A DNA stretch of 10,950 bases from JBCCGE01 sp039029455. Its GTDB lineage: Bacteria; Pseudomonadota; Gammaproteobacteria; Arenicellales; Poriferihabitantaceae. Location of the stretch: positions 1-10,950 of the forward strand of contig JBCCGE010000101.1 in NCBI GenBank assembly GCA_039029455.1, in the 5' to 3' direction. A program made the position numbers and the translations under genes. The notes under the pieces were generated by a model that was not told the DNA's origin, made no database searches, and saw only the letters and a list, made by a program, of their open reading frames with translations. Positions 1 through 6,757 of this stretch are shown one piece after another; the first letter of the stretch is position 1, and each line of letters begins with the position of its first letter.

Positions 1-110
1 CAAAAACGTCAAGGTTGAGGAAGGAAACTGGTACAACTTATTCTATTGTGAATATCTCTAACAAAAATATTTACAGTCTTAACCTCAAGGTGTTCATCCA
101 TGACTTTTCC

Positions 111-125
111 AATTAATCCTTAATT
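111..125. repeat. Short AT-rich inverted repeat upstream of the S49 protease gene
   Basis: AATTAA (111-116) and TTAATT (120-125) are perfect inverted arms around a 3-base spacer, in the AT-rich 214-base leader before the first gene. Just upstream, ATGACT (100-105) resembles a -35 box, and TTATAC/TATACG (124-130) lies where a -10 box might be, so the repeat could overlap a promoter. With all-AT arms of six bases in AT-rich DNA, chance is a real possibility. The rest of 1-214 holds no convincing gene. Two short open tails run in from the left edge, ending at 61 and 116, and cannot be identified. Confidence 0.2.
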
Positions 126-214
126 ATACGATTGGAACATTAGTCTCGGTTATCGGTCGTTAATGACTTGTGATGATTTCCTGATACTATCCGCTCATTA
201 CCGGGGTTAAGAAT

Positions 215-1207
215 ATGTTTGGCAAAAAAGTAGAAAGTTCAGAATCTGATGATTTACAGAAATCAATCCAGAGTGCAAATCGGATGACAGCTGAGAATAC
301 GGGTATTTTGACGCTGCTGGCGCAGGATTATCTGAAGGAAAAACGGTCACGCCGACGCTGGGGTATATTTTTCAAGATTCTGATTGCGCTCTACCTGCTT
401 GCGCTGCTCGTCGCATATTTCTCCTCTGGCAGCAAAGCTGTTGATCTTCCGCATACGGCCCTTGTCGAAGTGTCCGGTCCAATTGGTCCACAATCGACCT
501 CAGCCGACGATATAAATTACAGCCTGAAAAAAGCGTTCGAGGCTCCGAACTCGAAGGCAGTTGTGTTGCGGCTGAACAGTCCGGGCGGCACTCCAGTGCA
601 GGCGGCAAAGATTTTCGAGGAGGTTGTGCGCCTGCGCAATCAGAATGATGACAAACCGATTTATGCTGTGATCACTGATGTCTGCGCATCTGGTTGCTAC
701 TATGTCGCGGCGGCGGCGGATGAAATCTATGCCCATCCATCGAGTCTGGTTGGGTCTATCGGGGTACGTCTGGATGGCTTTGGATTTGTCGAAAGCATGA
801 GAAAGCTCGGCGTTGAAAGGCGCTTGATTACAGCCGGGAAAAATAAAGGCATGCTCGACCCGTTCTCCCCGGTCGACGCGTCGGTGCAGTCGCATACGCG
901 TCAGATGTTGACCGAAGTGCATAATCAGTTCATCGACGCGGTGAAGACCGGGCGAGGAGATCGTCTGAGCAGTGATGAAGACCTTTTCAGCGGTCTGGTC
1001 TGGAGTGGAGAAAAAGCGAAGACTCTTGGATTGGTTGATGGTTTTCGCGGTCTGGACTCGGTTGCAAGAGACGTCGTCGATGCTGAAAAAATAGTCGACT
1101 ACACATTCAAGCCGGAATGGTGGCACAAGATAGGAGATCAGGTCGGCGCAAGTATCGCGGATTCGTTGATTTCGGCGTTTTCCGAAAATAAGCCGGTTCT
1201 GAAGTAG
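215..1207 (+). CDS. sppA: S49 family signal peptide peptidase (SppA-like, half-length form)
   Basis: A membrane-anchored serine protease of family S49. In this family it degrades signal peptides or other membrane peptides left in the inner membrane. At 330 residues it is the short one-domain form, not the ~600-residue duplicated E. coli enzyme. The cytoplasmic N-terminus is basic (KRSRRR at 43-48) and is followed by a transmembrane helix at about 50-69. The ClpP/crotonase-fold domain covers about 80-290. The oxyanion-side motif NSPGG is at 121-125, the nucleophile is Ser159 (ASGCYY), and the general base is probably Lys211 (GKNKG), giving the Ser-Lys dyad of the short SppA enzymes. ATG 215 is the only good start: an in-frame stop lies at 182-184 and no other start codon is between. 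The Shine-Dalgarno is weak. It is the first of a closely spaced co-directional group; the next gene begins 5 bases after its stop. The family call is firm; substrates are not known. Confidence 0.92.
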   Translation: MFGKKVESSESDDLQKSIQSANRMTAENTGILTLLAQDYLKEKRSRRRWGIFFKILIALYLLALLVAYFSSGSKAVDLPHTALVEVSGPIGPQSTSADDINYSLKKAFEAPNSKAVVLRLNSPGGTPVQAAKIFEEVVRLRNQNDDKPIYAVITDVCASGCYYVAAAADEIYAHPSSLVGSIGVRLDGFGFVESMRKLGVERRLITAGKNKGMLDPFSPVDASVQSHTRQMLTEVHNQFIDAVKTGRGDRLSSDEDLFSGLVWSGEKAKTLGLVDGFRGLDSVARDVVDAEKIVDYTFKPEWWHKIGDQVGASIADSLISAFSENKPVLK

Positions 1208-1212
1208 CAGGT

Positions 1213-1500
1213 GTGCCTAGTCTTCATGACATCCTGATTTGGGGCTATATCGTTCTTTCGGTAGCTGGATTTTGCTACGCGGTTGGGTGCATTCGTGGCT
1301 TTTTCAGAATTGCAATTCATCGTGCACCCGGAGTGAATCCGTTTAAGGCCGGATTGTGTGGCTTGTTTTTGCCCGGTTTGCTGAACACCCGCGGCTTCTT
1401 CTACCGATCGAATCTTATCGGGTCGATTCAAATGGGGCTGCTGTGCGCCCTGGGACTGGTTTTGATTGTAGTCATTGGTATCGTATCTCAGTCCCAGTAA
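1213..1500 (+). CDS. Small two-helix membrane protein of unknown function
   Basis: I do not recognise a named family. The 95-residue product has a hydrophobic segment at about 8-31, a glycine/proline-rich hydrophobic middle at about 45-58 that may be re-entrant, and a clear second helix at about 69-91, so it is probably an inner-membrane protein. The middle carries RAPGVNPFKAG and a second basic stretch. The start is GTG at 1213, 5 bases after the S49 stop, with AGCAGG-like sequence just ahead. The next gene starts 6 bases after its stop, so it is almost certainly translated in the same operon. Being sandwiched between two protease genes suggests a partner or accessory role, but that is inference from position only. 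The opposite-strand reading frame over the same stretch lacks protein-like features. Confidence 0.75.
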   Translation: MPSLHDILIWGYIVLSVAGFCYAVGCIRGFFRIAIHRAPGVNPFKAGLCGLFLPGLLNTRGFFYRSNLIGSIQMGLLCALGLVLIVVIGIVSQSQ

Positions 1501-1506
1501 TTCTTA

Positions 1507-2019
1507 ATGAGCGCTCCGCCATCGATAAATCGATTTGGCCTGATTATGGTCTGGACGCTGTTGCTGGCTGCGGCAACCTGGGTTTTTTCGGGTATTCTGG
1601 ATTCGCGAAACAATCCCAACAAACGAGTAGAGGTCGTGCGTCAGGATGATGGTAGTGATGTTCTGGTCTTACAATCAAACCCGTCCGGCCATTATCTCGC
1701 TAGTGGTCAGATTAATGGACATGATGCGGTTCTGTTGCTTGATACCGGCGCGACCCGGGTTTCGATTCCGGGCGCCCTCGCTGATAAGATAGGACTTGAA
1801 GCAGGCGCCTCGATGCTTGCGCAGACTGCGAATGGTACCGTTGAAGTCTTCGCTACCCGACTTGATCATGTGCGACTTGGTACTATTGAAATCAGGAATG
1901 TGCCGGCATCGATAAATCCGGGAATGGAAGGGGAGCAGGTACTCCTTGGTATGTCCTTTCTCCGCCACCTTGAGATGTGGCAGAAGGATCGCTCGCTGTA
2001 TCTGAAAGTCGCACCTTAA
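1507..2019 (+). CDS. Membrane-anchored retropepsin-like aspartic protease (clan AA, TIGR02281 type)
   Basis: The 170-residue protein has one N-terminal transmembrane helix at about 10-30 and then a single retropepsin-like domain facing the periplasm. The catalytic motif LLLDTGAT has its Asp at 79. It is followed by the hydrophobic beta-strand pattern typical of the fold (SIPGALADKIGL at 86-97) and the conserved late motif VLLGMSFL (145-152), which is characteristic of bacterial single-domain clan AA proteins. With one catalytic Asp per chain, activity would require a homodimer, as in retroviral proteases. The chain length and membrane anchor fit the bacterial family modelled as TIGR02281. ATG 1507 is 6 bases after the preceding stop, indicating co-transcription. 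Family membership is well supported by motifs; the substrate is unknown. Confidence 0.88.
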   Translation: MSAPPSINRFGLIMVWTLLLAAATWVFSGILDSRNNPNKRVEVVRQDDGSDVLVLQSNPSGHYLASGQINGHDAVLLLDTGATRVSIPGALADKIGLEAGASMLAQTANGTVEVFATRLDHVRLGTIEIRNVPASINPGMEGEQVLLGMSFLRHLEMWQKDRSLYLKVAP

Positions 2020-2040
2020 TCCGTATATGGTCACAAAACT

Positions 2041-3189
2041 ATGAGTACGTTTTCTATTGCAGCTATGCTTAATCGATTTCAAATAGTGGGCACAGTCGCC
2101 GTTGCGCTGATCCTTGCGGGGTGTGTCACAGTTCAGGAAAGGCAGAGCACAAATGCTGCTGCGGTTACCGCGACGGTCTCGCCCACTGTCGAGGCAGCAG
2201 AGTCCGCAGTCAATGAAACCCAATCAGACGACTCGGACCAAAACGGCCGGTTGAATGAGATTAAGTCTTATCTGGATGACGGAGCGGTTGGGGCCGCCTA
2301 TGAGATTTACCTGACAGACACTGATCGCTACGCGGATAACTACAACGTACTGCGCCGACTGGCAAATGCGCTTCGAGGTCAGAAGCGGTATCTTGATGCA
2401 ATTGACGTCTACGAATCTGCGCTTGAGGCTGCAGGCAACGATGTTGAAAAAGGCGATATTGAAAACTATGTCGGGCTGGCACTTCACGATATTGGTCGAT
2501 ATGCGGAATCGGTTGAATGGATAGATCGCGCCATCGAAAATCACCCCTCAGATGTTTTTCGCTCGAATCGGGCGGTTATTGCAAAAAAACTAAAGGATCT
2601 CAAAAGCAAAGACGACAGACCCAGTGATCTCGTCGTGTACTACATATCCCGTGTCAATCTCGACACAGTGGCTCGGTTGATTCAGAAAGTCAGTCAGTAC
2701 GTGGAAGACGGGGCGGAGAATATCTATCTGTTTATACTGAGTGGAGGCGGAGACGCAAACGCAGGCATAGCGGCGTTTAACTTTCTGGAGTCACTGGACG
2801 TCAACATTCACACCATAAATCTTTCTCTGGTTGGATCAGCAGCAACTTACTTTTACTGCGCCGGCGACAAACGCTATGCCTATCCATACTCACGTTTCCT
2901 TTTCCACGGCACGAAAATTTCCAATCGCGAGTTGCTGTCAAAAGACGAATACGAAGTCAACATACTCACCCACGAAATACTCGAGGATACCGTGGCCGAG
3001 CTTTATACCCGATGCAGTGACCAGAGTGAGAGTACGATCAGGGATGTATATCTGAGCCGTGAAGGCAGAATTGCGAGCGCGAATGAGTCTCAGATTCTCG
3101 GTTTCGTTCACTCGGTAAAGTCCAGCTATCCTGAAATTGAGGGTGCCGACGTCTTCACCATTCATAAACTGAACAAAAACTTTCCCTGA
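2041..3189 (+). CDS. Lipoprotein with TPR-like region and ClpP/crotonase-fold domain (degenerate triad)
   Basis: The N-terminus has a lipoprotein signal with lipobox LAGC (25-28), so mature lipidation at Cys28 is expected. A low-complexity Ala/Thr/Ser/Val/Glu linker (about 35-68) leads to an alpha-helical region at 70-190 with two or three TPR-like pairs (for example YNVLRRLANALRGQKRYLDA at 101-120). Residues about 196-362 resemble ClpP: a strand followed by SGGGDANAG (234-242), the helix-start motif LVGSAAT (263-269), SRFLFHG (284-290), and a C-terminal stretch RIASANESQILGFVHSV matching the ClpP end. Aligned by eye, the ClpP nucleophile Ser corresponds to Thr269, the His is kept (His289), and the Asp corresponds to Gly342. 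It may therefore be non-proteolytic or use another mechanism. ATG 2041 is used; ATG 2065 would give a more typical 19-residue leader. It lies 21 bases after the aspartic protease gene. Confidence 0.82.
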   Translation: MSTFSIAAMLNRFQIVGTVAVALILAGCVTVQERQSTNAAAVTATVSPTVEAAESAVNETQSDDSDQNGRLNEIKSYLDDGAVGAAYEIYLTDTDRYADNYNVLRRLANALRGQKRYLDAIDVYESALEAAGNDVEKGDIENYVGLALHDIGRYAESVEWIDRAIENHPSDVFRSNRAVIAKKLKDLKSKDDRPSDLVVYYISRVNLDTVARLIQKVSQYVEDGAENIYLFILSGGGDANAGIAAFNFLESLDVNIHTINLSLVGSAATYFYCAGDKRYAYPYSRFLFHGTKISNRELLSKDEYEVNILTHEILEDTVAELYTRCSDQSESTIRDVYLSREGRIASANESQILGFVHSVKSSYPEIEGADVFTIHKLNKNFP

Positions 3190-3225
3190 TCAGAACATTG
3201 TTTTTCTGACCACTATGGAACTGAT

Positions 3226-4479
3226 TTGAACACCCGGGTCGTCAGCCATCCGCGTGCTGCCACGGCTTTTTTTATAGGTACTCTGTTCTTTGCCTATGCG
3301 TTCATGCAGCGGGTGTCTCCGAGCGTCATGACCGAAGAACTGATGCTGGCGTTTTCTGTTGGCGGAGGTGCTCTGGGGGCGTTGTCGGGCTGGTACTTTT
3401 ATGCCTATGCAGCGATGCAGCTTCCTGTCGGAATTCTGACCGACCGATTCGGTCCCAGGAAGCTGATGGCGGCAGCGGCGTTTTTCTGCGGTCTTGCCAC
3501 TCTGGCGATGGCACTGAGTAGTTCGCTGCTGACGGCCTCGGTAAGTCGGGCGCTTATTGGCGGCACCGTCGGTTTTGGTTTTGTCGGTACACTGGCAATT
3601 GCCAGTTATTTTTTTCCGGCAAAGCGATTCGCCTTCCTGGCGGGTATTCTGCAGTGCGTAGGCATGTTAGGAGCGATTGCAGGTCAGGCTCCACTTCGCC
3701 TTGTGGTCGAGTTATACGGGTGGAGAATCATGCTTGGAGCCCTGGCCGCTTTCGGTATCCTGCTTGCACTGGCATGTTTGTTTGTTATTCCAAAACGACC
3801 GGAAAAAAATGCTCCTGTCAGCGGCAACGCCGGATTGTTTTCTGGTTTGTATGACGTGATTTCAAGGCCGCAAAGCTGGATCTGTGCGGGCATTGGTTTT
3901 GGTATGACATCGATTATGCTTGGCTTTGCTGCGCTCTGGGCGGTGCCGTGGCTGAGTAATATTCAGGGTTACAGCAAACCGGTTGCGGCGGGCCTTGCGT
4001 CTTGTGTGTTTCTCGGCTGGGCAATTTTTGCGCCGATTGTGGGATGGTTTTCTGATCTCGTCGGGAGACGAAAACCCATTGTTTTACTTGGCTGCCTTTG
4101 CAATCTGATCGTGTTCTCTATACTGCTTTACACCACGCCCGATCGCACGATCTGGCTGATCGCATGCCTTTTTCTGCTTGGCATAAGTGGCAGTACGGTT
4201 ACGGTGATGTTCGGGGCGGTGCGCGAATTGAATTCAGTGAACTCGGCGTCGACGGCTCTTGGGTTGTTGAATATGTGCATTATGGCCTCGGGAGCGATAA
4301 TGCAGCCCGCCGTCGGTGTTTTGCTGGACTACTTTTGGGGTGGGCTTGAAGCGTCGGGCATACCGTTGTATCAAGCGTCCACTTATGCCAGCGCTCTCAG
4401 CGTGTTAATAGTGGCCAATCTAATTGCGCTGGTCTGTATTGTCGGTTTGCGTGAGACGTTCTGTCGCCAGTCGGAGTAA
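3226..4479 (+). CDS. Major facilitator superfamily transporter
   Basis: The 417-residue protein is highly hydrophobic with about 12 predicted transmembrane segments, the normal MFS size. The signature loop between helices 2 and 3 is present as GILTDRFGPRKL (69-80), and a second half-molecule version, GWFSDLVGRRKP, lies at about 272-283, as expected for the 6+6 duplicated fold. The substrate cannot be named; the general look is of a secondary transporter for organic anions or similar small metabolites. The start is taken as TTG 3226, preceded by a GGAA Shine-Dalgarno at 3217-3220 with a 5-base spacer. It begins 36 bases after the ClpP-like lipoprotein gene and could be the last gene of that operon or have its own promoter. 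Its stop is only 3 bp from the end of the convergent yigZ gene. Confidence 0.9.
   Translation: MNTRVVSHPRAATAFFIGTLFFAYAFMQRVSPSVMTEELMLAFSVGGGALGALSGWYFYAYAAMQLPVGILTDRFGPRKLMAAAAFFCGLATLAMALSSSLLTASVSRALIGGTVGFGFVGTLAIASYFFPAKRFAFLAGILQCVGMLGAIAGQAPLRLVVELYGWRIMLGALAAFGILLALACLFVIPKRPEKNAPVSGNAGLFSGLYDVISRPQSWICAGIGFGMTSIMLGFAALWAVPWLSNIQGYSKPVAAGLASCVFLGWAIFAPIVGWFSDLVGRRKPIVLLGCLCNLIVFSILLYTTPDRTIWLIACLFLLGISGSTVTVMFGAVRELNSVNSASTALGLLNMCIMASGAIMQPAVGVLLDYFWGGLEASGIPLYQASTYASALSVLIVANLIALVCIVGLRETFCRQSE
3591..3606. repeat. 16-bp perfect palindrome inside the MFS gene
   Basis: ACTGGCAATTGCCAGT reads identically on both strands. It lies inside the MFS reading frame, encoding Thr-Leu-Ala-Ile-Ala-Ser in a transmembrane segment. 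One such 16-bp palindrome is expected about once per six windows of this size by chance, so it may mean nothing. Confidence 0.3.
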
Positions 4480-4482
4480 TTG

Positions 4483-5079
4483 TCAGGTTAACTTTCTGGC
4501 GTCTCCGCCCAGACCTGCAACTGTATCGATCAGAACATCACAGGCTTTATCGGGTACTTCGATCCGGGCTGCGATGCCGGTGCTGTATTCGATATCAACA
4601 AGATTTCCATTGTTTTTTGACAGCCAGTGTCTGAGTTGGGATTCCTGTGAAAATGGTAGTGATACTGACATCCGTGTCATCGCCACGACGCGGCCGAGAG
4701 CGGATGATCTCAGGACAGTGTCCGCTGCGGTGGAATAGGCTCTGACCAATCCGCCTCCACCAAGTTTGATGCCGCCAAAATAACGGGTAACAATAACAAT
4801 GGCGTCTCCTACACCCTGATGTTTAAGCACATTGAGTATGGGGCGACCGGCCATGCCACTGGGTTCACCGTCGTCGTCACAGCCTGCCGAACACGTTCCC
4901 CTGGAATCACCGAGGATGTACGCCCAGCAGTGATGATTCGCGTCCGGATACAGACGCCTGATGCCCTCCAGAGCCAGCATCGCGGCCTTACGACTATCGG
5001 CGGGATGAATGTCCGCGATGAACCGACTTTTTTTAATCTCGATTTCTTCCCGGTTTTTATTTTCAGGTTTGAGATACAT
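4483..5079 (-). CDS. yigZ: YigZ/IMPACT family protein
   Basis: A member of the YigZ/IMPACT (UPF0029) family, linked in eukaryotes to translation control through GCN1 binding and of uncertain role in bacteria. The N-terminal domain carries the family hallmarks: KKSRFIA (16-22 from the chosen start), DANHHCWAYILG (46-57), DDDGEPSGMAGRPIL (68-82) and VTRYFGGIKLGGGGLVRAYS (97-116). A smaller alpha/beta domain follows (about 130-199), as in bacterial YigZ. ATG at 5079 gives about 198 residues, the usual length (E. coli YigZ is about 204), and begins with the typical MYLKPEN-like lead. A longer frame to 5151 would overlap the start of the divergent oxidoreductase gene and adds an uncharacteristic tail, so I reject it. 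TATAGAAT at about 5084-5091 on this strand is a possible -10 element. It ends 3 bp from the convergent MFS gene, with no visible terminator between. Confidence 0.93.
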   Translation of the reverse strand: MYLKPENKNREEIEIKKSRFIADIHPADSRKAAMLALEGIRRLYPDANHHCWAYILGDSRGTCSAGCDDDGEPSGMAGRPILNVLKHQGVGDAIVIVTRYFGGIKLGGGGLVRAYSTAADTVLRSSALGRVVAMTRMSVSLPFSQESQLRHWLSKNNGNLVDIEYSTGIAARIEVPDKACDVLIDTVAGLGGDARKLT

Positions 5080-5132
5080 CGTATGGATTCTATACTTCAA
5101 TGACAATTTGTTCGTAAGCGATACGGTCTGCA

Positions 5133-6407
5133 TTGAATTTTCTGAATACAACCTGGTACGAAAATGACCAGACGAAGGTTGATCGATCTTTTGTCCAGGG
5201 TAGATACGCGGTTGAAACTGTCGTTGTGGGTGCCGGGTATGCCGGTCTGTCCCTGGCGAAGCAGCTTGCCAGTCACGGCAGAGAGGTCATCGTGCTGGAG
5301 GCAAATCGCATTGGAGGCGGCGCTTCCGGTCGAAACGGGGGTTTTGTGAATGCAGGATTTGCCGAGAGTCTGGAGGCTATTTACAGAAGATCTGGAAAGG
5401 CTACAGCTCGTGAACTGTACGCGCGCTCAAGATACGGTGTACAAAAAGTCAGAAACTTTGTTGAAGCGCTGTGTCCTGATGCGAAACACGGTGAAGGATG
5501 TCTCACCGTCAGTCTGTTCCGGAACCGTGAGCTCGAAGATGAACAAAAGATGCTTGCGCGTGAATTCAATCATCGGGTCGCAGCTATAGGTACAAAAGAA
5601 CTTCGGGCGCTGCTGCATACCGATCGATACACTCACGCCATTTTGGATCAGGAATCATTCCAGATCGATCCGTATCGCTTTGTCACAAGTCTGGCAGCTG
5701 CCGTCGAAGCGTCAGGCGCCAAAGTCTATGAAAACTCGCGCGTGATCAGCGTAAATAAAGCCTCGCATGGGTATCAGGTGTGCACTCCAGAAGCTGAAAT
5801 ATCGTGCCAACAGCTGGTAATGACATCGAACGTTGATCATTGTCGTCCGGATTGTCGGCCGTATCCACCATTGCAACGAGCGATTTTGCCAGTCTCGACG
5901 TATATAGCAGTTACTGCGCCGATGACGGCGCGCTCCAATCCGATTGCAACTTCACATGGCGTTATCGATACTCGCAGAGCCGGCAACTACTACCGGGTTT
6001 TACCCGATAATCGAATACTCTGGGGTGGCCAGATAAAAGTGGGCGCCCGCCTGCCATCGCGTCTGGACGCGGTGATGCGGCGGGATATGTGCTCAATTTA
6101 CCCGGAATTAGCCGACTGTGAATTTGACTTCGTCTGGGGCGGGGTTATGGGCTATGCGCTCCACAAAATGCCCCTTGTCGGGCAGTACAAAAACGGAATC
6201 TGGTACGCAAGTGCTTTCGGCGGTCACGGCATCAACACGGCAACACTCGCGGGTGAAATGGTGGCAGACGCGATACTCAAAAATGATAAAAGCTGGCAGC
6301 TATTCGCCGATTTTGCGCCAAGGTGGGCAGGGTCTTTTGCTGGTAGACTGGGCGTCGAGTGCAGCTATCGCTGGATGAAGATACGGGATCGGATGCAGGC
6401 CGTCTGA
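5133..6407 (+). CDS. FAD-dependent oxidoreductase of the DAO family (PuuB-like)
   Basis: A 424-residue flavoprotein of the D-amino-acid-oxidase/glycine-oxidase superfamily, whose members oxidise primary or secondary amines with FAD. The dinucleotide-binding motif VVVGAGYAGLSLAKQLA is at 30-46, with Glu56 ending the second beta strand, followed by GGGASGRNGGFV (61-72), the typical second FAD contact. The C-terminal motif FGGHGINTATLAGEMVADAI (362-381) contacts FAD in this family. The N-terminal TTWYEND segment resembles the leader of gamma-glutamylputrescine oxidase PuuB, the nearest named relative I can suggest. No putrescine-pathway gene is adjacent, so the substrate is unproven. TTG 5133 is the only reasonable start: an in-frame stop lies at 5115-5117 and no other start codon precedes the Rossmann motif. 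Only 53 bp separate it from the divergent yigZ start. Confidence 0.88.
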   Translation: MNFLNTTWYENDQTKVDRSFVQGRYAVETVVVGAGYAGLSLAKQLASHGREVIVLEANRIGGGASGRNGGFVNAGFAESLEAIYRRSGKATARELYARSRYGVQKVRNFVEALCPDAKHGEGCLTVSLFRNRELEDEQKMLAREFNHRVAAIGTKELRALLHTDRYTHAILDQESFQIDPYRFVTSLAAAVEASGAKVYENSRVISVNKASHGYQVCTPEAEISCQQLVMTSNVDHCRPDCRPYPPLQRAILPVSTYIAVTAPMTARSNPIATSHGVIDTRRAGNYYRVLPDNRILWGGQIKVGARLPSRLDAVMRRDMCSIYPELADCEFDFVWGGVMGYALHKMPLVGQYKNGIWYASAFGGHGINTATLAGEMVADAILKNDKSWQLFADFAPRWAGSFAGRLGVECSYRWMKIRDRMQAV

Positions 6408-6437
6408 TTTAAGCGTTCACGCATAGAGGCCGGCACC

Positions 6438-6680
6438 TCACTGTAATTGCGAGTCTGCCTCCTGGCGGCCGAGCACATAATCGGTGATTGCGTATCGCTC
6501 AATACCGAGGTCCTGCAGAACACGGGTGTCCTGTCGTTGCAGGCTCCAGATCGTGTGTCGGTGCTTGAAGAACAGAATCCAACGATGAATTTTGTTTTTC
6601 GGTGCCTTAGCTGATGCGGCGGCAACGTCGAATTCGACGTTTGATGGGTTGTGTTGTGATTTAGCCATTATTTTCACCAT
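6438..6680 (-). CDS. DUF1127-like small protein
   Basis: The 80-residue product has a polar N-terminal tail and a C-terminal half (about 33-72) with the pattern of DUF1127: basic/aromatic HRWILFFKHRHTIWSLQRQD, then RVLQDLGIERYAITDYVLG, where the L-x-D-(I/L)-G-(I/L)-x-R core of the family is visible. In alphaproteobacteria, DUF1127 proteins are implicated in RNA turnover and in phosphate and stress responses; in gammaproteobacteria the role is mostly unknown. The start may be ATG 6680 or ATG 6668, which gives MAKSQHNPS. Neither has a strong Shine-Dalgarno, although GAGG lies 12 bases ahead of 6680. It converges with the FAD oxidoreductase gene, with a 30-base gap, and diverges from the glycosylase-like gene. 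The first third contains an 18-bp perfect palindrome. Confidence 0.78.
   Translation of the reverse strand: MVKIMAKSQHNPSNVEFDVAAASAKAPKNKIHRWILFFKHRHTIWSLQRQDTRVLQDLGIERYAITDYVLGRQEADSQLQ
6624..6641. repeat. 18-bp perfect palindrome in the 5' part of the DUF1127-like gene
   Basis: AACGTCGAATTCGACGTT is identical to its reverse complement, with no mismatch and no spacer. It lies 40 to 57 bases into the minus-strand coding sequence, encoding Asn-Val-Glu-Phe-Asp-Val. A spacer-free palindrome suits a dimeric DNA-binding protein more than an RNA hairpin. The chance expectation for a perfect 18-bp palindrome anywhere in this window is about 0.04. No function is assigned. Confidence 0.45.
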
Positions 6681-6757
6681 TTCGGGGTTTTGCCTCAGTG
6701 GTGACCATAGTAATGATCCGCCAAGAAACTTGATGTGACCAAATTCACCGCCAGAAT

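Noticed and set aside
2..116. Open frames running in from the left edge, ending at 61 and 116, as possible tails of an upstream gene
   Set aside because: Both are short, in AT-rich DNA and in different frames, and neither tail resembles a known protein end. I cannot choose between them.
500..1126. 208-residue minus-strand reading frame opposite the S49 protease gene
   Set aside because: It is a shadow of a well-supported gene. Its composition is rich in His/Arg/Cys/Gln with no domain pattern.
1675..2223. 182-residue minus-strand reading frame over the retropepsin and lipoprotein genes
   Set aside because: It spans two real plus-strand genes and has Cys-rich, irregular composition typical of antisense frames.
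3215..3229. Four-codon frame ATG GAA CTG ATT TGA whose stop overlaps the TTG start of the MFS gene
   Set aside because: It could be read as a tiny leader for translational coupling, but the GGAA inside it works simply as the Shine-Dalgarno of the TTG start, and such short frames are common by chance.
3591..3606. 16-bp palindrome in the MFS gene as a regulatory site
   Set aside because: It lies deep inside a transmembrane-coding stretch, and a perfect 16-bp palindrome is not rare enough (about 0.17 expected) to support a function. It is listed only as a repeat.
5080..5151. N-terminal extension of the yigZ frame on the minus strand
   Set aside because: It overlaps the divergent oxidoreductase start and adds 24 residues not seen in YigZ proteins. 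ATG 5079 gives the usual length.
6408..6437. Possible terminator between the convergent FAD oxidoreductase and DUF1127-like genes (GAGG...CCTC)
   Set aside because: The stem is only four base pairs and has no T run.
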